Assembly: GCA_902779395.1 (NCBI GenBank)
Contig: CACZBK010000038.1
Span: forward strand, 1-41,615
Origin: an uncultured Lachnospiraceae bacterium
GTDB lineage: Bacteria; Bacillota; Clostridia; Lachnospirales; Lachnospiraceae
Length of the DNA: 41,615 nt
Reading direction: 5' to 3'
The notes under the pieces: model-generated
What the model was told of the DNA's origin: nothing
Seen by the model: only the letters and a program-made list of their open reading frames with translations
Databases searched by the model: none
Part shown: positions 1 to 8,808 of the stretch, piece after piece
How the letters are laid out: every line of letters begins with the position of its first letter
Position numbering within the stretch: position 1 is the first letter of the stretch
Program-made: the position numbers and the translations under genes

Positions 1-1
1 T

Positions 2-70
2 ACACAGGATACTGTGCTAGCGGAAGCAGAGGGAGTAAACAGGCTAAGGATTAGAAGACAGGTCTTATGA
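2..70 (+). CDS. C-terminal tail of an unidentified upstream gene (partial)
   Basis: One frame is open from base 2 and stops with TGA at 68-70, overlapping the next gene's ATG in an ATGA arrangement. That arrangement recurs at four other junctions in this window, so I prefer this frame. The 22 visible residues end in RLRIRRQVL and carry no recognisable motif. A second frame (1-54, stop TAG) is also open and cannot be excluded. No function can be assigned from so short a piece; it is probably co-transcribed with the anti-sigma ATPase that follows. Confidence 0.4.
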   Translation, partial: TQDTVLAEAEGVNRLRIRRQVL

Positions 71-477
71 AAGAATTAAAACTTACGGCAAGCGATGAAA
101 CTCTATATACCGTTCTGGATGAGATAAAGGCGTATCTTCAGGAATGCAGATGTCCCGAAGAACTGATGACGCCTATTCTTATAGCTGCTGAGGAGGTGTA
201 TGTCAATATAGCCCATTATGCTTACGGCGGCAAGAGCGGTGAGGCAAAGGTGGATATAGATATCACACCCGATCCGAAACGCTGCAGGATCGTATTTGTA
301 GATAAGGGGATACCTTATAATCCGCTTGAAAAAGAAGATCCGGATATTACCCTTTCTGCCGATGAAAGAAGCATCGGCGGTCTTGGTATATTTTTTGTGA
401 AAGAGATCATGGATACTGTAAAGTACGAATATAAGGATGGGCAGAATATCCTGACTGTTGAGAAGTCCATAGAATGA
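67..477 (+). CDS. RsbW/SpoIIAB-type anti-sigma factor ATP-binding protein
   Basis: A 136-residue single-domain GHKL (HATPase_c_2) protein. An N-box-like segment, EEVYVNIAHYAY, lies near residues 42-53. The ATP-lid region follows, with DKGIPYNPL near 79 and SIGGLGIFFVKEIMD near 102. Length and layout match switch-protein kinases that bind a sigma factor and phosphorylate a STAS-domain antagonist; a PP2C phosphatase normally reverses this. A membrane PP2C is encoded at 12902 in this window, but pairing the two is inference. Translation appears coupled to the preceding gene by ATGA overlap; only a weak AGG lies upstream. The stop at 475-477 abuts the stop of the convergent kinase-like gene with no spacer. 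The sigma factor it would control is not in the window. Confidence 0.8.
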   Translation: MKELKLTASDETLYTVLDEIKAYLQECRCPEELMTPILIAAEEVYVNIAHYAYGGKSGEAKVDIDITPDPKRCRIVFVDKGIPYNPLEKEDPDITLSADERSIGGLGIFFVKEIMDTVKYEYKDGQNILTVEKSIE

Positions 478-1356
478 TCAGGTGGTCGGAAGCTGTATGT
501 AAACGCCCATTCCTTTTCCGGAATTGCTTTTGGCATAAATAGTACCGCCGTAGTATTCAACTATGGCCTTTGCCTGATAAAGTCCCAGGCCGTTACCGCT
601 GATACGGTTAGAACCTTGGTAATTGAGTTCAAAGATATGTCTGGTCTCTTCTTCGGACAGTCCGTCACCGGTATCCTTGCATACAACGAAAATATCATCA
701 CCCACCAAAGAAACGGTGATTATCAGTGAGCCGTGCCGCCCCATATATTTTATGGAGTTATCCACGATATTGCGAAACAGTATACGCAGCAGGTTCTGGT
801 CCGCCTTGACTAAGAGACTGTCGTCTGCGGAAGAGATATTAATGTTTAACCCGGCTTTAGCCGCGTCATCGGCAAATTCCTTCGCAACGCTTTTGGCTAC
901 GGAGATGATATTTACCGTAGAGGTTTCACTTCGCTTGGGAAGATATCTGGGAAGAATAGATGAAGGATCATATTCATCCTCCTTTTCGGAAGCGGCTTTA
1001 AGTTCTTCGAGCTCCGCCTTGAGCCTGCCGGTTTCGTCATCGGTTGCGGTCTTCTCAAAGCTTAAGGAAGCTATCTGTTCTTTTAAGGAAGTGATATCGC
1101 CTTCCTTTTCGGACAGATCATCATGCAGCTTTTTGATCTCGGAGTTCAGGCTGTCGATTATAGCATCGGTATCCACATTGTCTTCCTCATCTTTGGGATT
1201 CCTGTAGCTTAAATATGCGAAGAGGATAAGGAAAATGCTGTGCAGTATGAAAAAGATAAGAAATATCCATGAATTGAGTTTTAAAAATGAATATAAAGTA
1301 AGGGCATAGCAGAATATCGAACAGGCAAGGGTAGTTTTTTGAGCTGTACTCAACAT
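478..1356 (-). CDS. Membrane-anchored histidine-kinase-like ATPase, phosphoacceptor histidine not evident
   Basis: A 292-residue protein. Two hydrophobic segments (about residues 9-27 and 30-50) form a membrane hairpin. A highly charged coiled coil follows (about 60-130). The C-terminal ATPase domain has the N-box NIVDNSIKY, G1 box DTGDGL, a phenylalanine-box-like segment around IFELNYQGSN, and G2 box GNGLGLYQAK. These are the signatures of sensor histidine kinase catalytic domains. I find no H-box with a conserved His ahead of the N-box, and no response regulator lies nearby. It may therefore act on a partner's histidine, or its acceptor site may be atypical. AAGGAG lies about 12 nt before the ATG, a slightly long spacing. 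It reads convergently towards the anti-sigma ATPase gene and divergently from the 1460 gene. Confidence 0.75.
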   Translation of the reverse strand: MLSTAQKTTLACSIFCYALTLYSFLKLNSWIFLIFFILHSIFLILFAYLSYRNPKDEEDNVDTDAIIDSLNSEIKKLHDDLSEKEGDITSLKEQIASLSFEKTATDDETGRLKAELEELKAASEKEDEYDPSSILPRYLPKRSETSTVNIISVAKSVAKEFADDAAKAGLNINISSADDSLLVKADQNLLRILFRNIVDNSIKYMGRHGSLIITVSLVGDDIFVVCKDTGDGLSEEETRHIFELNYQGSNRISGNGLGLYQAKAIVEYYGGTIYAKSNSGKGMGVYIQLPTT

Positions 1357-1372
1357 CGTATATGGAAACTCC

Positions 1373-1401
1373 TTTTCAAAACAGTGAAAAGATGGTAAAA
1401 T
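1373..1401 (+). promoter_or_regulatory. Candidate sigma-A promoter for the 1460-12807 cluster
   Basis: TTTTCA (1373-1378) and TAAAAT (1396-1401) are separated by 17 nt, matching 4/6 and 5/6 of the sigma-A consensus. Transcription would begin near 1408, about 50 nt before the first gene of the ATPase cluster. The prediction rests on sequence match alone. Confidence 0.4.
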
Positions 1402-1403
1402 TA

Positions 1404-1421
1404 ATTGTTTCAGTGAACAAT
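1404..1421. promoter_or_regulatory. Dyad symmetry at the predicted start site (operator candidate)
   Basis: ATTGTT and AACAAT form a 6-bp inverted repeat with a 6-nt spacer, centred a few bases downstream of the predicted transcription start in the divergent intergenic gap. The position suits a repressor-binding operator, but such short dyads also arise by chance in AT-rich DNA. Confidence 0.3.
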
Positions 1422-1459
1422 GTTATCACATTTCAAAATGCTGTGCAAGGGGGATAGAA

Positions 1460-1702
1460 ATGGGCCTCACGGATCGCATGCTCTATGAAACAAAAAAGCT
1501 GAATCGTCAGAAAAAAAAAGAGAACGATATCCAGCAGGATCAGGATGAGGACGAGACCGGTATGATGTACCGGCCGCGTCCTGCTTTTCAATATATCAAC
1601 AAAGACAAGGGTGTTTTTGGCGGTGATGATGATACTTCATTAAATACGGCAAAGAGTGTTTTTGACAAAACAGCAGTCTTTAATGTTTCGGCAAAGGACT
1701 GA
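1460..1702 (+). CDS. Small charged protein, possible tag or substrate peptide of the ATPase cluster
   Basis: An 80-residue hydrophilic protein with a lysine-rich start (KKLNRQKKKEN), an acidic middle (QDQDEDE) and the C-terminal motif AVFNVSAKD. It lacks a signal peptide and membrane segment, and I do not recognise a family. Two details tie it to its neighbours. The 769-aa protein at 4200 carries PVFNVSASQ near its N-terminus. The 1229-aa protein at 24128 also begins MGLxD followed by a charged stretch. It is preceded by a good ribosome site (AAGGGGG, about 6 nt before the ATG), and it is the first gene of the cluster. It could be a stand-alone version of a recognition segment used by the large proteins; that is inference. 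Confidence 0.65.
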   Translation: MGLTDRMLYETKKLNRQKKKENDIQQDQDEDETGMMYRPRPAFQYINKDKGVFGGDDDTSLNTAKSVFDKTAVFNVSAKD

Positions 1703-1749
1703 TACCGTATTAAAGGATTTCAAAAAATAACTACACGGAGATGGAACAA

Positions 1750-4158
1750 ATGGCAGAAAAGTCAACCTCAGAGAACAGTACGTTTGCAAGTTATGATGAG
1801 TATATGAAGCATGTGTTTGACTGTGTCAACCGCTGCTTATCATCTTATCTGGAGGATATGAAAGGAACTTTCTCCAACGGGCAGGGCGGTTACAAGAACG
1901 TGCTTTATCCCGATCTGGAGATAGCCAGCGATGCCGCGCTCGATCATGTTATGCGGTTTGAGAATGACGGCGGTAATGCATCGCTTGAAGAATATGAGTC
2001 TTCCGAAGATGAGAGCGTCCCGGAAGAAAATGAAGAAGTGCAGGAGGATGAAGATGAAGATGAAGAGCTCCTGTCACTTCTGAGCGCTTTCGGAAGCGAT
2101 GATGAAGAAGATGAAGAAGAGGATGATGATACTTATTCGGTAGTATCCGACAATCCAGGCTCAAAGGCTATTCCCAGACAGGGAGTTGAAATGGATGTTA
2201 TCAAGCGCATCGAAAGCATACAGGAAAAGGCAGCCAGAACAGTAGAGAAGGGTATTGAGATGCCTTTTTATGAACTGTGTGATAAGATGAAATTCGAGCC
2301 TTTTACCGTATTCTGCTTTGCCTGCGGTATCCTTTCTTCGACACAGACCGATTATGCGGGTATATTCCAGATAGTCAACGAAAACGGCGGATTGTCTTCG
2401 CCTACGATCGAGTCTGCAGGACGTCTGTATTACGGAAAGAAATATTCCATAACGGGTGCATATGCGGATATGTCCATCTGTCTTGAGCAGCTTCTTCCCG
2501 TACTCGACCTTCATGTTATACCTTCCATGCCTTTTTCAACGGCAGTATCACCTGATAAACGTATAATAGATTTTCTTTTCGGCCGTGACCGTATCAAGCC
2601 GGATGAAAACTACAGCCGTTTTATCAAGATGCTCACATCTGATGAAGAACTTGATCCCATACTTGCTAATGAAGGTCAGCTGGAATCCATGAAGATAAGC
2701 TATACGGAAGGCGTGAGGATATTCTCCTATTATGGCGATGAGGGAAGCGGCCGTAAGTTCTTTATCAAGCATTTCTGCCGCGAAAACAATATGCGCGCTA
2801 TATCAATGAACTGTAAAAAGCTTTTTATCTACGATTTTTCATTCGTTGAGAAGGCGCTATGGGCCATAACAAGGGAATGCATACTGACTAATGCCTGCTG
2901 TGTACTGGACGAGCTGGAATTCCGTGAGGATGAGAAAGAAAAATTCTACGGTTATATGGATCTTGCTTTTTCAAAACTCAACGAAAAAGGCATACTTGTA
3001 TTCTGTATTTCCAAGCTTCAGCTGGCCATGAGGGAGATCACTAAAGATGAGTTTACAGAGCTTGAGATCCCTACGCCCACAAATGCTGAGCGTATAGAAT
3101 GCTGGAAATTCTTCTCTAAGGATTATAAGCTTGAGGAAAATGTAGACATGAAAGAGATGGCTACCAAATTCCTTTTTACCTGCGGTAAGATAAAGGGAGC
3201 CTTAAGAAGCGCCCGTTCTCTGGCAACAATGGATAAAGAAGTGCTTATCAGCAGGGATAAGCTCTTTAAAGGATGTTACGGACAGATGAGTTCGGAACTT
3301 ACACAGAAGGCGACCAAGATAAAAGCTAATTTCGGCTTCGAAGATATAGTCATGAGCCCCGACCAGCGTGAAGCCATAGAGAGAGCGATAGCGCAGATGA
3401 CATATCGTCAGAATGTCTATGAGGGCTGGGATTACAACAAAAAATATCCTTACGGCCGCGGACTTTCGGTACTTCTGTTCGGAGCTCCCGGTACCGGTAA
3501 ATCCATGTGCGCCCAGGTTATCGCTCATGAGCTTAATCTTGAGCTCTATCGTGTGGACCTTTCTAAGGTTATCGATAAGTACGTCGGTGAAACGGAAAAA
3601 TCCATTTCCATGATATTCCGTGAAGCTAAAAAGTGTAATGTCGTCCTCTTTTTCGATGAGTGCGATACGCTTTTTGCAAAACGTGCCGATGACGGCGGTT
3701 CGAACCAGGCTTCCGCTAACAATAAGACAGCACTGCTGCTTCAGGAAGTGGAAGGTTATGACGGAGTGTCTGTTCTGGCCACAAACTATAAGCATAATAT
3801 AGACCCGGCATTCTTCAGGCGTATGAAATATATCGTGGAGTTCCGCAAACCGGATGTACCCACAAGAGAGATGCTGTGGCGTACCACCATACCTAAGAAT
3901 ACGCCGTTGCACGAAGATGTAGACATACATTTCCTTGCGGAAAAGTATGAGCTGGTTGGTGGTAATATAAAGAACTGTATCCTGAATGCGGCATTCCTTG
4001 CCGTAGCCGATCCCGAGTACGGAGACGGAATGGTGCATATGAAGCATTACCTTCAGGCGGTGCAGAGTGAGTTCGTCAAGGTCGGCGGTGTACTTACCAG
4101 GGCTGATTTCGAGCCTTATGCAGATCTGATATTCGGTGAAGAAGAGATGGGATTCTGA
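1750..4158 (+). CDS. AAA+ ATPase 1, Afp15/Pvc15-like (contractile-injection-associated family)
   Basis: 802 residues. ATG 1750 is chosen over the in-frame ATG at 1741 because GGAG ends at 1740, touching the first ATG but sitting 9 nt from the second. Acidic low-complexity tract at about 81-131. A degenerate N-terminal AAA-like domain has GDEGSGRK at 329-336 and CCVLDELEF as a Walker-B relic. The C-terminal AAA+ domain has Walker A GAPGTGKS (578-585), Walker B VVLFFDE (631-637), sensor-1 region LATN, arginine-finger region FFRR and sensor-2 region GGNIKN. The YGRG...GTGK...KYVGETEKS...FFDE pattern matches ATPases encoded with extracellular contractile injection systems. Such enzymes are thought to power assembly or cargo handling. 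This copy is the most divergent of the three: the segment after Walker B reads SNQASANNKTA where the others keep an (H/N)D(K/R)YAN motif. Confidence 0.85.
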   Translation: MAEKSTSENSTFASYDEYMKHVFDCVNRCLSSYLEDMKGTFSNGQGGYKNVLYPDLEIASDAALDHVMRFENDGGNASLEEYESSEDESVPEENEEVQEDEDEDEELLSLLSAFGSDDEEDEEEDDDTYSVVSDNPGSKAIPRQGVEMDVIKRIESIQEKAARTVEKGIEMPFYELCDKMKFEPFTVFCFACGILSSTQTDYAGIFQIVNENGGLSSPTIESAGRLYYGKKYSITGAYADMSICLEQLLPVLDLHVIPSMPFSTAVSPDKRIIDFLFGRDRIKPDENYSRFIKMLTSDEELDPILANEGQLESMKISYTEGVRIFSYYGDEGSGRKFFIKHFCRENNMRAISMNCKKLFIYDFSFVEKALWAITRECILTNACCVLDELEFREDEKEKFYGYMDLAFSKLNEKGILVFCISKLQLAMREITKDEFTELEIPTPTNAERIECWKFFSKDYKLEENVDMKEMATKFLFTCGKIKGALRSARSLATMDKEVLISRDKLFKGCYGQMSSELTQKATKIKANFGFEDIVMSPDQREAIERAIAQMTYRQNVYEGWDYNKKYPYGRGLSVLLFGAPGTGKSMCAQVIAHELNLELYRVDLSKVIDKYVGETEKSISMIFREAKKCNVVLFFDECDTLFAKRADDGGSNQASANNKTALLLQEVEGYDGVSVLATNYKHNIDPAFFRRMKYIVEFRKPDVPTREMLWRTTIPKNTPLHEDVDIHFLAEKYELVGGNIKNCILNAAFLAVADPEYGDGMVHMKHYLQAVQSEFVKVGGVLTRADFEPYADLIFGEEEMGF

Positions 4159-4199
4159 TATGGCAGGTTTTGTCCGCTGATATCAAGGAGGTTATGGTA

Positions 4200-6509
4200 A
4201 TGGGTGGCAGTATCTATAAAGATAAAAATGAACAGCTTAATAAGGGGCCGGTATTCAATGTTTCAGCATCCCAAAACGCAGAGGTGGAAGAAGAACTGGA
4301 ACGGAGAAGACGTAAAAGGGAGGAGCAGGAGAAGTGGATGCTTAACGCTCCCGAGAATAAAGCAAAGGAAAATGAGATCAACAGAAGCAGGATCTTTTCC
4401 GATGAGGAAACAGCAAAGCAGCAGCTTCAGAAGGACTACATTAAGATCACAGAGCCGGTCAATCCGTGGCAGGAAGAAAGATTTCCGGAGTTTTCAAAAG
4501 AACTTAACGATCTTCTGAAGGCAGTTACCGCGGATAACAGCCGGATGAGCAGGTCGCATTTCGGGCTTGTTAAGGAAGCTGTCAGTCAGCTGGCCATTGC
4601 TCAGAATGATGATCTCAGGCGCTATTATCTGGATCTGGTATATGCAGCCGTCGGGGATTATATCGATCGGTCCAACGAAAAGACCAATAAAGGACGTCTG
4701 GAGAGAGTTATAAAATTACGGGAAGAGATCAAAGATCATAAAAGAAAGCTATTAAGTGAGCGTGAACGTGTTGAAAAGCTTAACGCATCGGGCGATAAAG
4801 ATGCCGGACTGATAGTGAAATACTGGGAAGCTATCGAGATACTTAAAACGGACACGATAAGATCTTATCCCATGGGAGATGATCCCGAAGAACTGAACGC
4901 TTATCACAAAGAGATAAACGGCATGGGAATGATGTTTGCGATGCAGTACAATAAACTGATCTCAGCCTGTGATAACTATCTGTCAAAGATGGGGAAGCCG
5001 GCAGTTGCACGGGAACACTACGAGAAGATGAAAAAAGATGCCGAAGCTGAGCTGAAGATCTTTAATAATGCCCTGACGGATTTTTTGAGCTCATCACGCA
5101 GGAGAGAAGTAACATGGGGAGATGCACTGTCTGAACGTACAGGCAACCGTATTTCAATCGATACAAAAACCGCAAAGGATCTCGGCGCAGGGACTTCAAC
5201 TGTATTTAAAGTTAAACGGGGGCTACCTGGATTTGATTATTTTAAGGAAGAAGAAACTATAGGCAGGAATTTCGAGGATTGCTGGAACAGATTATACAGT
5301 GAGTACGGATCCGGAGACCTTTCCGGAAACGACATGGCTATTATCCGGAATATAAACTCATCACTTCGTGATGATCTTAAAAAGATCGATAACGAAACAG
5401 ATCCGGAAAAAAGAAAAACAGCCGGGGAACAGTTTTACCGGCTGATAATCGCTAATGCCATCGGTATAAAGAATTTCTTCAGAAATGCTGCTCTTAAAGA
5501 AGAATATGCCGCTTACATGACAAAGGGGAATGATTATAAGATCATCACGCTTTTGAAGAAGTACGGAGAAGTACAGCCTGAAAATGTAGACAGGGTCTGT
5601 GAGATATTGAATACTTTTGCAAAAAGCTATAACAGTTATTATATTGCGACAAATGAAGCCGGTATAAAAGAAGGCAGTAATCTGTCAGTAAGGAATGTTG
5701 CTACATATCGTATGGCGGTGGCACTTGGTATAGAAGAATCGGTTGCCAGGTCCGAGACTGCCCGGATAGAAAAAAACAAAAAGACAGTTTACGGGAATCT
5801 GATGGCTGAAGCTAAAGGACGTAAGGCCTCATCGGCGGGAAAGAAAAAAGATAAAAAATACACTTCCAAGTGCGTGTGTGATATGGCAATGATGCAGGTA
5901 TTTGATCTTATATGCGGCCAGATAGACCGAAACGGCAGTAATTATTATGTCAGCGAGACAGCTGAGGGTATCAATTCCATAAAAATGATAGATAACGACA
6001 TGGCGTTCGGGAATCTGAAGCCTGATGATCTGATGAAAGGACGGAATGCCATGCCTATGTTCATGGATGTACTTATCCTTACCATGCCGGACCGTTTCAG
6101 GAGAAGGATACTTGAGATGGACAAAAAGACCATGAGCTTTATGCTGGAAGATATACTTTCGACTGAAGAGATAAACGCGGCCGCAAGGCGTCTTGAGATA
6201 ATAAAGAATAAGATACGGACGGCACAGAACCAGCTGGATGATATGAAAAACAGTGATGATAAGGAAGAACGGTTTGAGGCATACTGTATGGAGTTTGAAG
6301 AATACAGAGCCCTTAATTACCAGCTTGAATTACTGAAGCATAAAAATAACGAGGATGAACGCTTCCGGAAAAGAGAGCTGAAAACAAAACCTAAGATAAG
6401 TTATTATACATATCTTATCGAAAATAATATGCTGAGTGAAGAAGAGCTCGATAAACGCATCAGGCAGTTTAAAGACATGCATAAAAAGGACAAGTGGGAT
6501 GGCAGGTAA
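4200..6509 (+). CDS. Large helical protein with kinase-like catalytic signature (candidate effector)
   Basis: 769 residues. ATG 4200 is preferred: AAGGAGG ends at 4191, giving 8 nt spacing, while ATG 4194 would have 2. The N-terminus is polar and contains PVFNVSASQ. A helical module with Y-x(n)-KGRLER lies at about 149-177. From about residue 328 a kinase-like fold is suggested: STVFKVKRG then DYFKEEE (candidate ATP-binding Lys 349), LSVRNVATYRMA near 490, YGNLMAEAKG near 531-540, catalytic-loop-like DRNGSN (Asp 576, Asn 581) and metal-site-like IDNDMAFG (Asp 598, Asp 600). This order resembles PI4K, HipA and actin-fragmin kinases; the substrate is unknown. A long charged coiled coil ends the protein. 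No signal peptide. It overlaps the next gene by 11 nt. Kinase assignment is inference from motifs. Confidence 0.7.
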   Translation: MGGSIYKDKNEQLNKGPVFNVSASQNAEVEEELERRRRKREEQEKWMLNAPENKAKENEINRSRIFSDEETAKQQLQKDYIKITEPVNPWQEERFPEFSKELNDLLKAVTADNSRMSRSHFGLVKEAVSQLAIAQNDDLRRYYLDLVYAAVGDYIDRSNEKTNKGRLERVIKLREEIKDHKRKLLSERERVEKLNASGDKDAGLIVKYWEAIEILKTDTIRSYPMGDDPEELNAYHKEINGMGMMFAMQYNKLISACDNYLSKMGKPAVAREHYEKMKKDAEAELKIFNNALTDFLSSSRRREVTWGDALSERTGNRISIDTKTAKDLGAGTSTVFKVKRGLPGFDYFKEEETIGRNFEDCWNRLYSEYGSGDLSGNDMAIIRNINSSLRDDLKKIDNETDPEKRKTAGEQFYRLIIANAIGIKNFFRNAALKEEYAAYMTKGNDYKIITLLKKYGEVQPENVDRVCEILNTFAKSYNSYYIATNEAGIKEGSNLSVRNVATYRMAVALGIEESVARSETARIEKNKKTVYGNLMAEAKGRKASSAGKKKDKKYTSKCVCDMAMMQVFDLICGQIDRNGSNYYVSETAEGINSIKMIDNDMAFGNLKPDDLMKGRNAMPMFMDVLILTMPDRFRRRILEMDKKTMSFMLEDILSTEEINAAARRLEIIKNKIRTAQNQLDDMKNSDDKEERFEAYCMEFEEYRALNYQLELLKHKNNEDERFRKRELKTKPKISYYTYLIENNMLSEEELDKRIRQFKDMHKKDKWDGR

Positions 6510-8805
6510 GACAGGCGCAAAAAAAAAGGCTGAGACGGCTGCAAAGACTGAGAAAAATACAGCTGAAAAAAAAGACAGGAAGCCGGCTCAAAAGGTTGCG
6601 GGCAGGACTGCTGAAAAAGAAGAAAAGAAGGCTCAAAAGAGTATAGCGGATATATACTTCCCCGGTCTTGATACTTCCGCATTTACGGATAAGGATGAAG
6701 AAAAAGAGTACTATCTGCGTTTTGTGGATATGCTCTGTCTGATACAGGTGGATATCAATGAAAATCATCCGGAAGTCGCTGTAGACCGTGTGGGAAGCAT
6801 TCTTTCCGATGTTGCTCTCATGCAGGCGCTTGAACCGCATAAAAAAACCGAATATGCCGAAAAGAGCAGTGTGCGCAGGATCTTTGACATGCTTTTAAAT
6901 AAATCCGATCTGGGACTGAAGGCAGGTTATGAGCTGCCTTTGTCTGCTCTTCTTCTGTCCGGGCTTCTGGATCCGCTGGAGATGCTTGCCATACTTATGG
7001 CATACTCTTCATCGGTCAACCGGAAATATGAACGTATATATGGTGTGCTTCAGGAAGAAAAGACCGGTATAGTACGCCCTACTAAAGGCTTGTGTCATGA
7101 TCTGGCACGTATATTTCTGGGCAATGACGAAAATGATATTGCGCTGCTCATGAACGGGAACAGTTTTCTGAACAGTGTTCTGTTAACTCCGTGGGATAAC
7201 AGCCGGGGAGATTCCGAAATGTCCCGGCCTCTGTGGCTGCGCGGGAGTGTCTTGAGTATCCTTTGTCCCTGCGATGATGATAAAAAGCTGTCGCCCGAGG
7301 GACTTGGCCGCTGTGCCGCAGTGCTTGATCCGGTCTATTCCGGTGAAAAACTCCTGAGGAAAACGGAATACGAAGAGCTTTATCAGAGCTATGCAGGAAT
7401 GCGCTTTAACGGCGGCGTGATAGAACTGTGTGCTCCTTACGGAAGCGGAAAACGCTATCTCGTCAGGGCTCTTGCAGGAATGTATGTGTGTAACGTACTT
7501 TCGGTCGATATAGCTTTGCTTCTGACTATGGATACGAGTGAGCAGGAGCAGGCTCTTGCGGATATATGTGTAAGAGGGATACTGGCCGGAGATATAGTAT
7601 ATCTGTTTGACCTGCCAAAGGATAAGGAGGATTCGCTCCTTCGTATTTTTTCCGTCCTGAAAGATAAGCTTTTTGTTTTTATAGTGGGAAGTGAAAAGCC
7701 GCTGGGCGGCATGAGCGCAAGGGTGCTCGATAAAGGCATATACCGCATAGAGCTTAAGGATATAAGCGATTCTGCACAGCTGAGCCTGTGGCAGGAAGCG
7801 GCAGAGGAATATGCTGTTGATCTTGCAGATGATATAGATCTTAAAGAGATAGTATCCAAGTTTACCATGGATCCTTTAAGGATATTTATGACCATTAAAA
7901 ACTGCTCAAGCGTAGCAGATGATTTTCTCATAGGCCGGGAGCTTCTGGAAGAACAGATCCGGCGTATCTGTGCCGTAGAATTCGGTGACAGCGCCAAGCG
8001 TCTTACGTCACCTTTTACCTGGGATGATCTTATCGTCGAACCGGCAGGAGAAAAGCTTCTTAAGCAGGTATGCGACAGGGTGAGGTTCAAGAACAGGGTA
8101 AATGATGATTTCGGTTTTGGAGAGAAGCTTCCTTACGGGCGGGGAATTTCTGTTGTTCTTTACGGACCTCCCGGTACCGGAAAGACTATGGCTGCCCAGG
8201 TACTCGCCAATACTCTTGGACTTGATATATACCGTATAGATCTTTCGCAGGTGTCGAGCAAGTATATAGGCGAGACCGAGAAAAATCTTGCGGTTGTATT
8301 TGATGCGGCTAAGAATTCCAACGCAATACTCTTTTTCGATGAAGCGGATTCACTGTTTTCAAAACGTACCGATGTGAGCAGCTCCAATGACCGTTATGCA
8401 AATGCCGAAACATCATATCTGCTTCAGAAGGTTGAGGAGTATTCGGGGATGTCGATACTGGCTACAAATAATCTTCAGAACTTTGATGCAGCATTTAAAC
8501 GCCGTATGAGTTTTATGATCCCTATAGGCATTCCTGACGAAGCAACAAGGGCACTTCTGTGGAAGAAAGCATTTCCTGCGGATGCTCCTTTAGCTAAGGA
8601 TGTTGACTTTGAGATCCTGGCAAGGGCGGTGGAGATGAGCGGAAGCAGTATCAAATCCTCTGCGGTTTCGGCTGCATATCTGGCAGCTGCAGCCGGAAAG
8701 CAGATAGATATGGAGATGATCTCGCAGGCTGTTGACCGGGAATCTTTGAAAAACGGACGTACCGGAGCCGGAAACGATATACTCCGTGCCATGATGGAGG
8801 GGTGA
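6499..8805 (+). CDS. AAA+ ATPase 2, Afp15/Pvc15-like
   Basis: 768 residues from ATG 6499, which has AAAGGA 8 nt upstream. Longer in-frame starts would lie deep inside the preceding gene. A Lys/Ala-rich basic tail (about residues 1-50) leads into a helical region. A degenerate N-terminal AAA domain follows, with APYGSGKR at 312-319 and IVYLFDLP in place of Walker B, lacking the catalytic Glu. The C-terminal domain is intact: Walker A GPPGTGKT (556-563), KYIGETEKN, Walker B AILFFDEAD (from 609), NDRYAN, sensor-1 LATNN, arginine-finger region FKRRM and a sensor-2 region GSSIKS. The match to the injection-system ATPase family is closer than for ATPase 1. The start overlaps the 769-aa gene and the GNAT gene follows after 3 nt, so it is part of one operon. 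Three such paralogues may form mixed rings or serve different substrates. Confidence 0.87.
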   Translation: MAGKTGAKKKAETAAKTEKNTAEKKDRKPAQKVAGRTAEKEEKKAQKSIADIYFPGLDTSAFTDKDEEKEYYLRFVDMLCLIQVDINENHPEVAVDRVGSILSDVALMQALEPHKKTEYAEKSSVRRIFDMLLNKSDLGLKAGYELPLSALLLSGLLDPLEMLAILMAYSSSVNRKYERIYGVLQEEKTGIVRPTKGLCHDLARIFLGNDENDIALLMNGNSFLNSVLLTPWDNSRGDSEMSRPLWLRGSVLSILCPCDDDKKLSPEGLGRCAAVLDPVYSGEKLLRKTEYEELYQSYAGMRFNGGVIELCAPYGSGKRYLVRALAGMYVCNVLSVDIALLLTMDTSEQEQALADICVRGILAGDIVYLFDLPKDKEDSLLRIFSVLKDKLFVFIVGSEKPLGGMSARVLDKGIYRIELKDISDSAQLSLWQEAAEEYAVDLADDIDLKEIVSKFTMDPLRIFMTIKNCSSVADDFLIGRELLEEQIRRICAVEFGDSAKRLTSPFTWDDLIVEPAGEKLLKQVCDRVRFKNRVNDDFGFGEKLPYGRGISVVLYGPPGTGKTMAAQVLANTLGLDIYRIDLSQVSSKYIGETEKNLAVVFDAAKNSNAILFFDEADSLFSKRTDVSSSNDRYANAETSYLLQKVEEYSGMSILATNNLQNFDAAFKRRMSFMIPIGIPDEATRALLWKKAFPADAPLAKDVDFEILARAVEMSGSSIKSSAVSAAYLAAAAGKQIDMEMISQAVDRESLKNGRTGAGNDILRAMMEG

Positions 8806-8808
8806 GGT

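Noticed and set aside
55-66. AAGAC-AG-GTCTT palindrome just before the anti-sigma ATPase start
   Set aside because: Five base pairs only and inside the preceding reading frame; too short to call an operator or hairpin.
3202-4047. Long antisense open frame (281 codons) opposite ATPase 1
   Set aside because: It lies opposite conserved ATPase motifs, has no ribosome site, and its composition (Cys, His and Ile rich) is typical of an antisense shadow.
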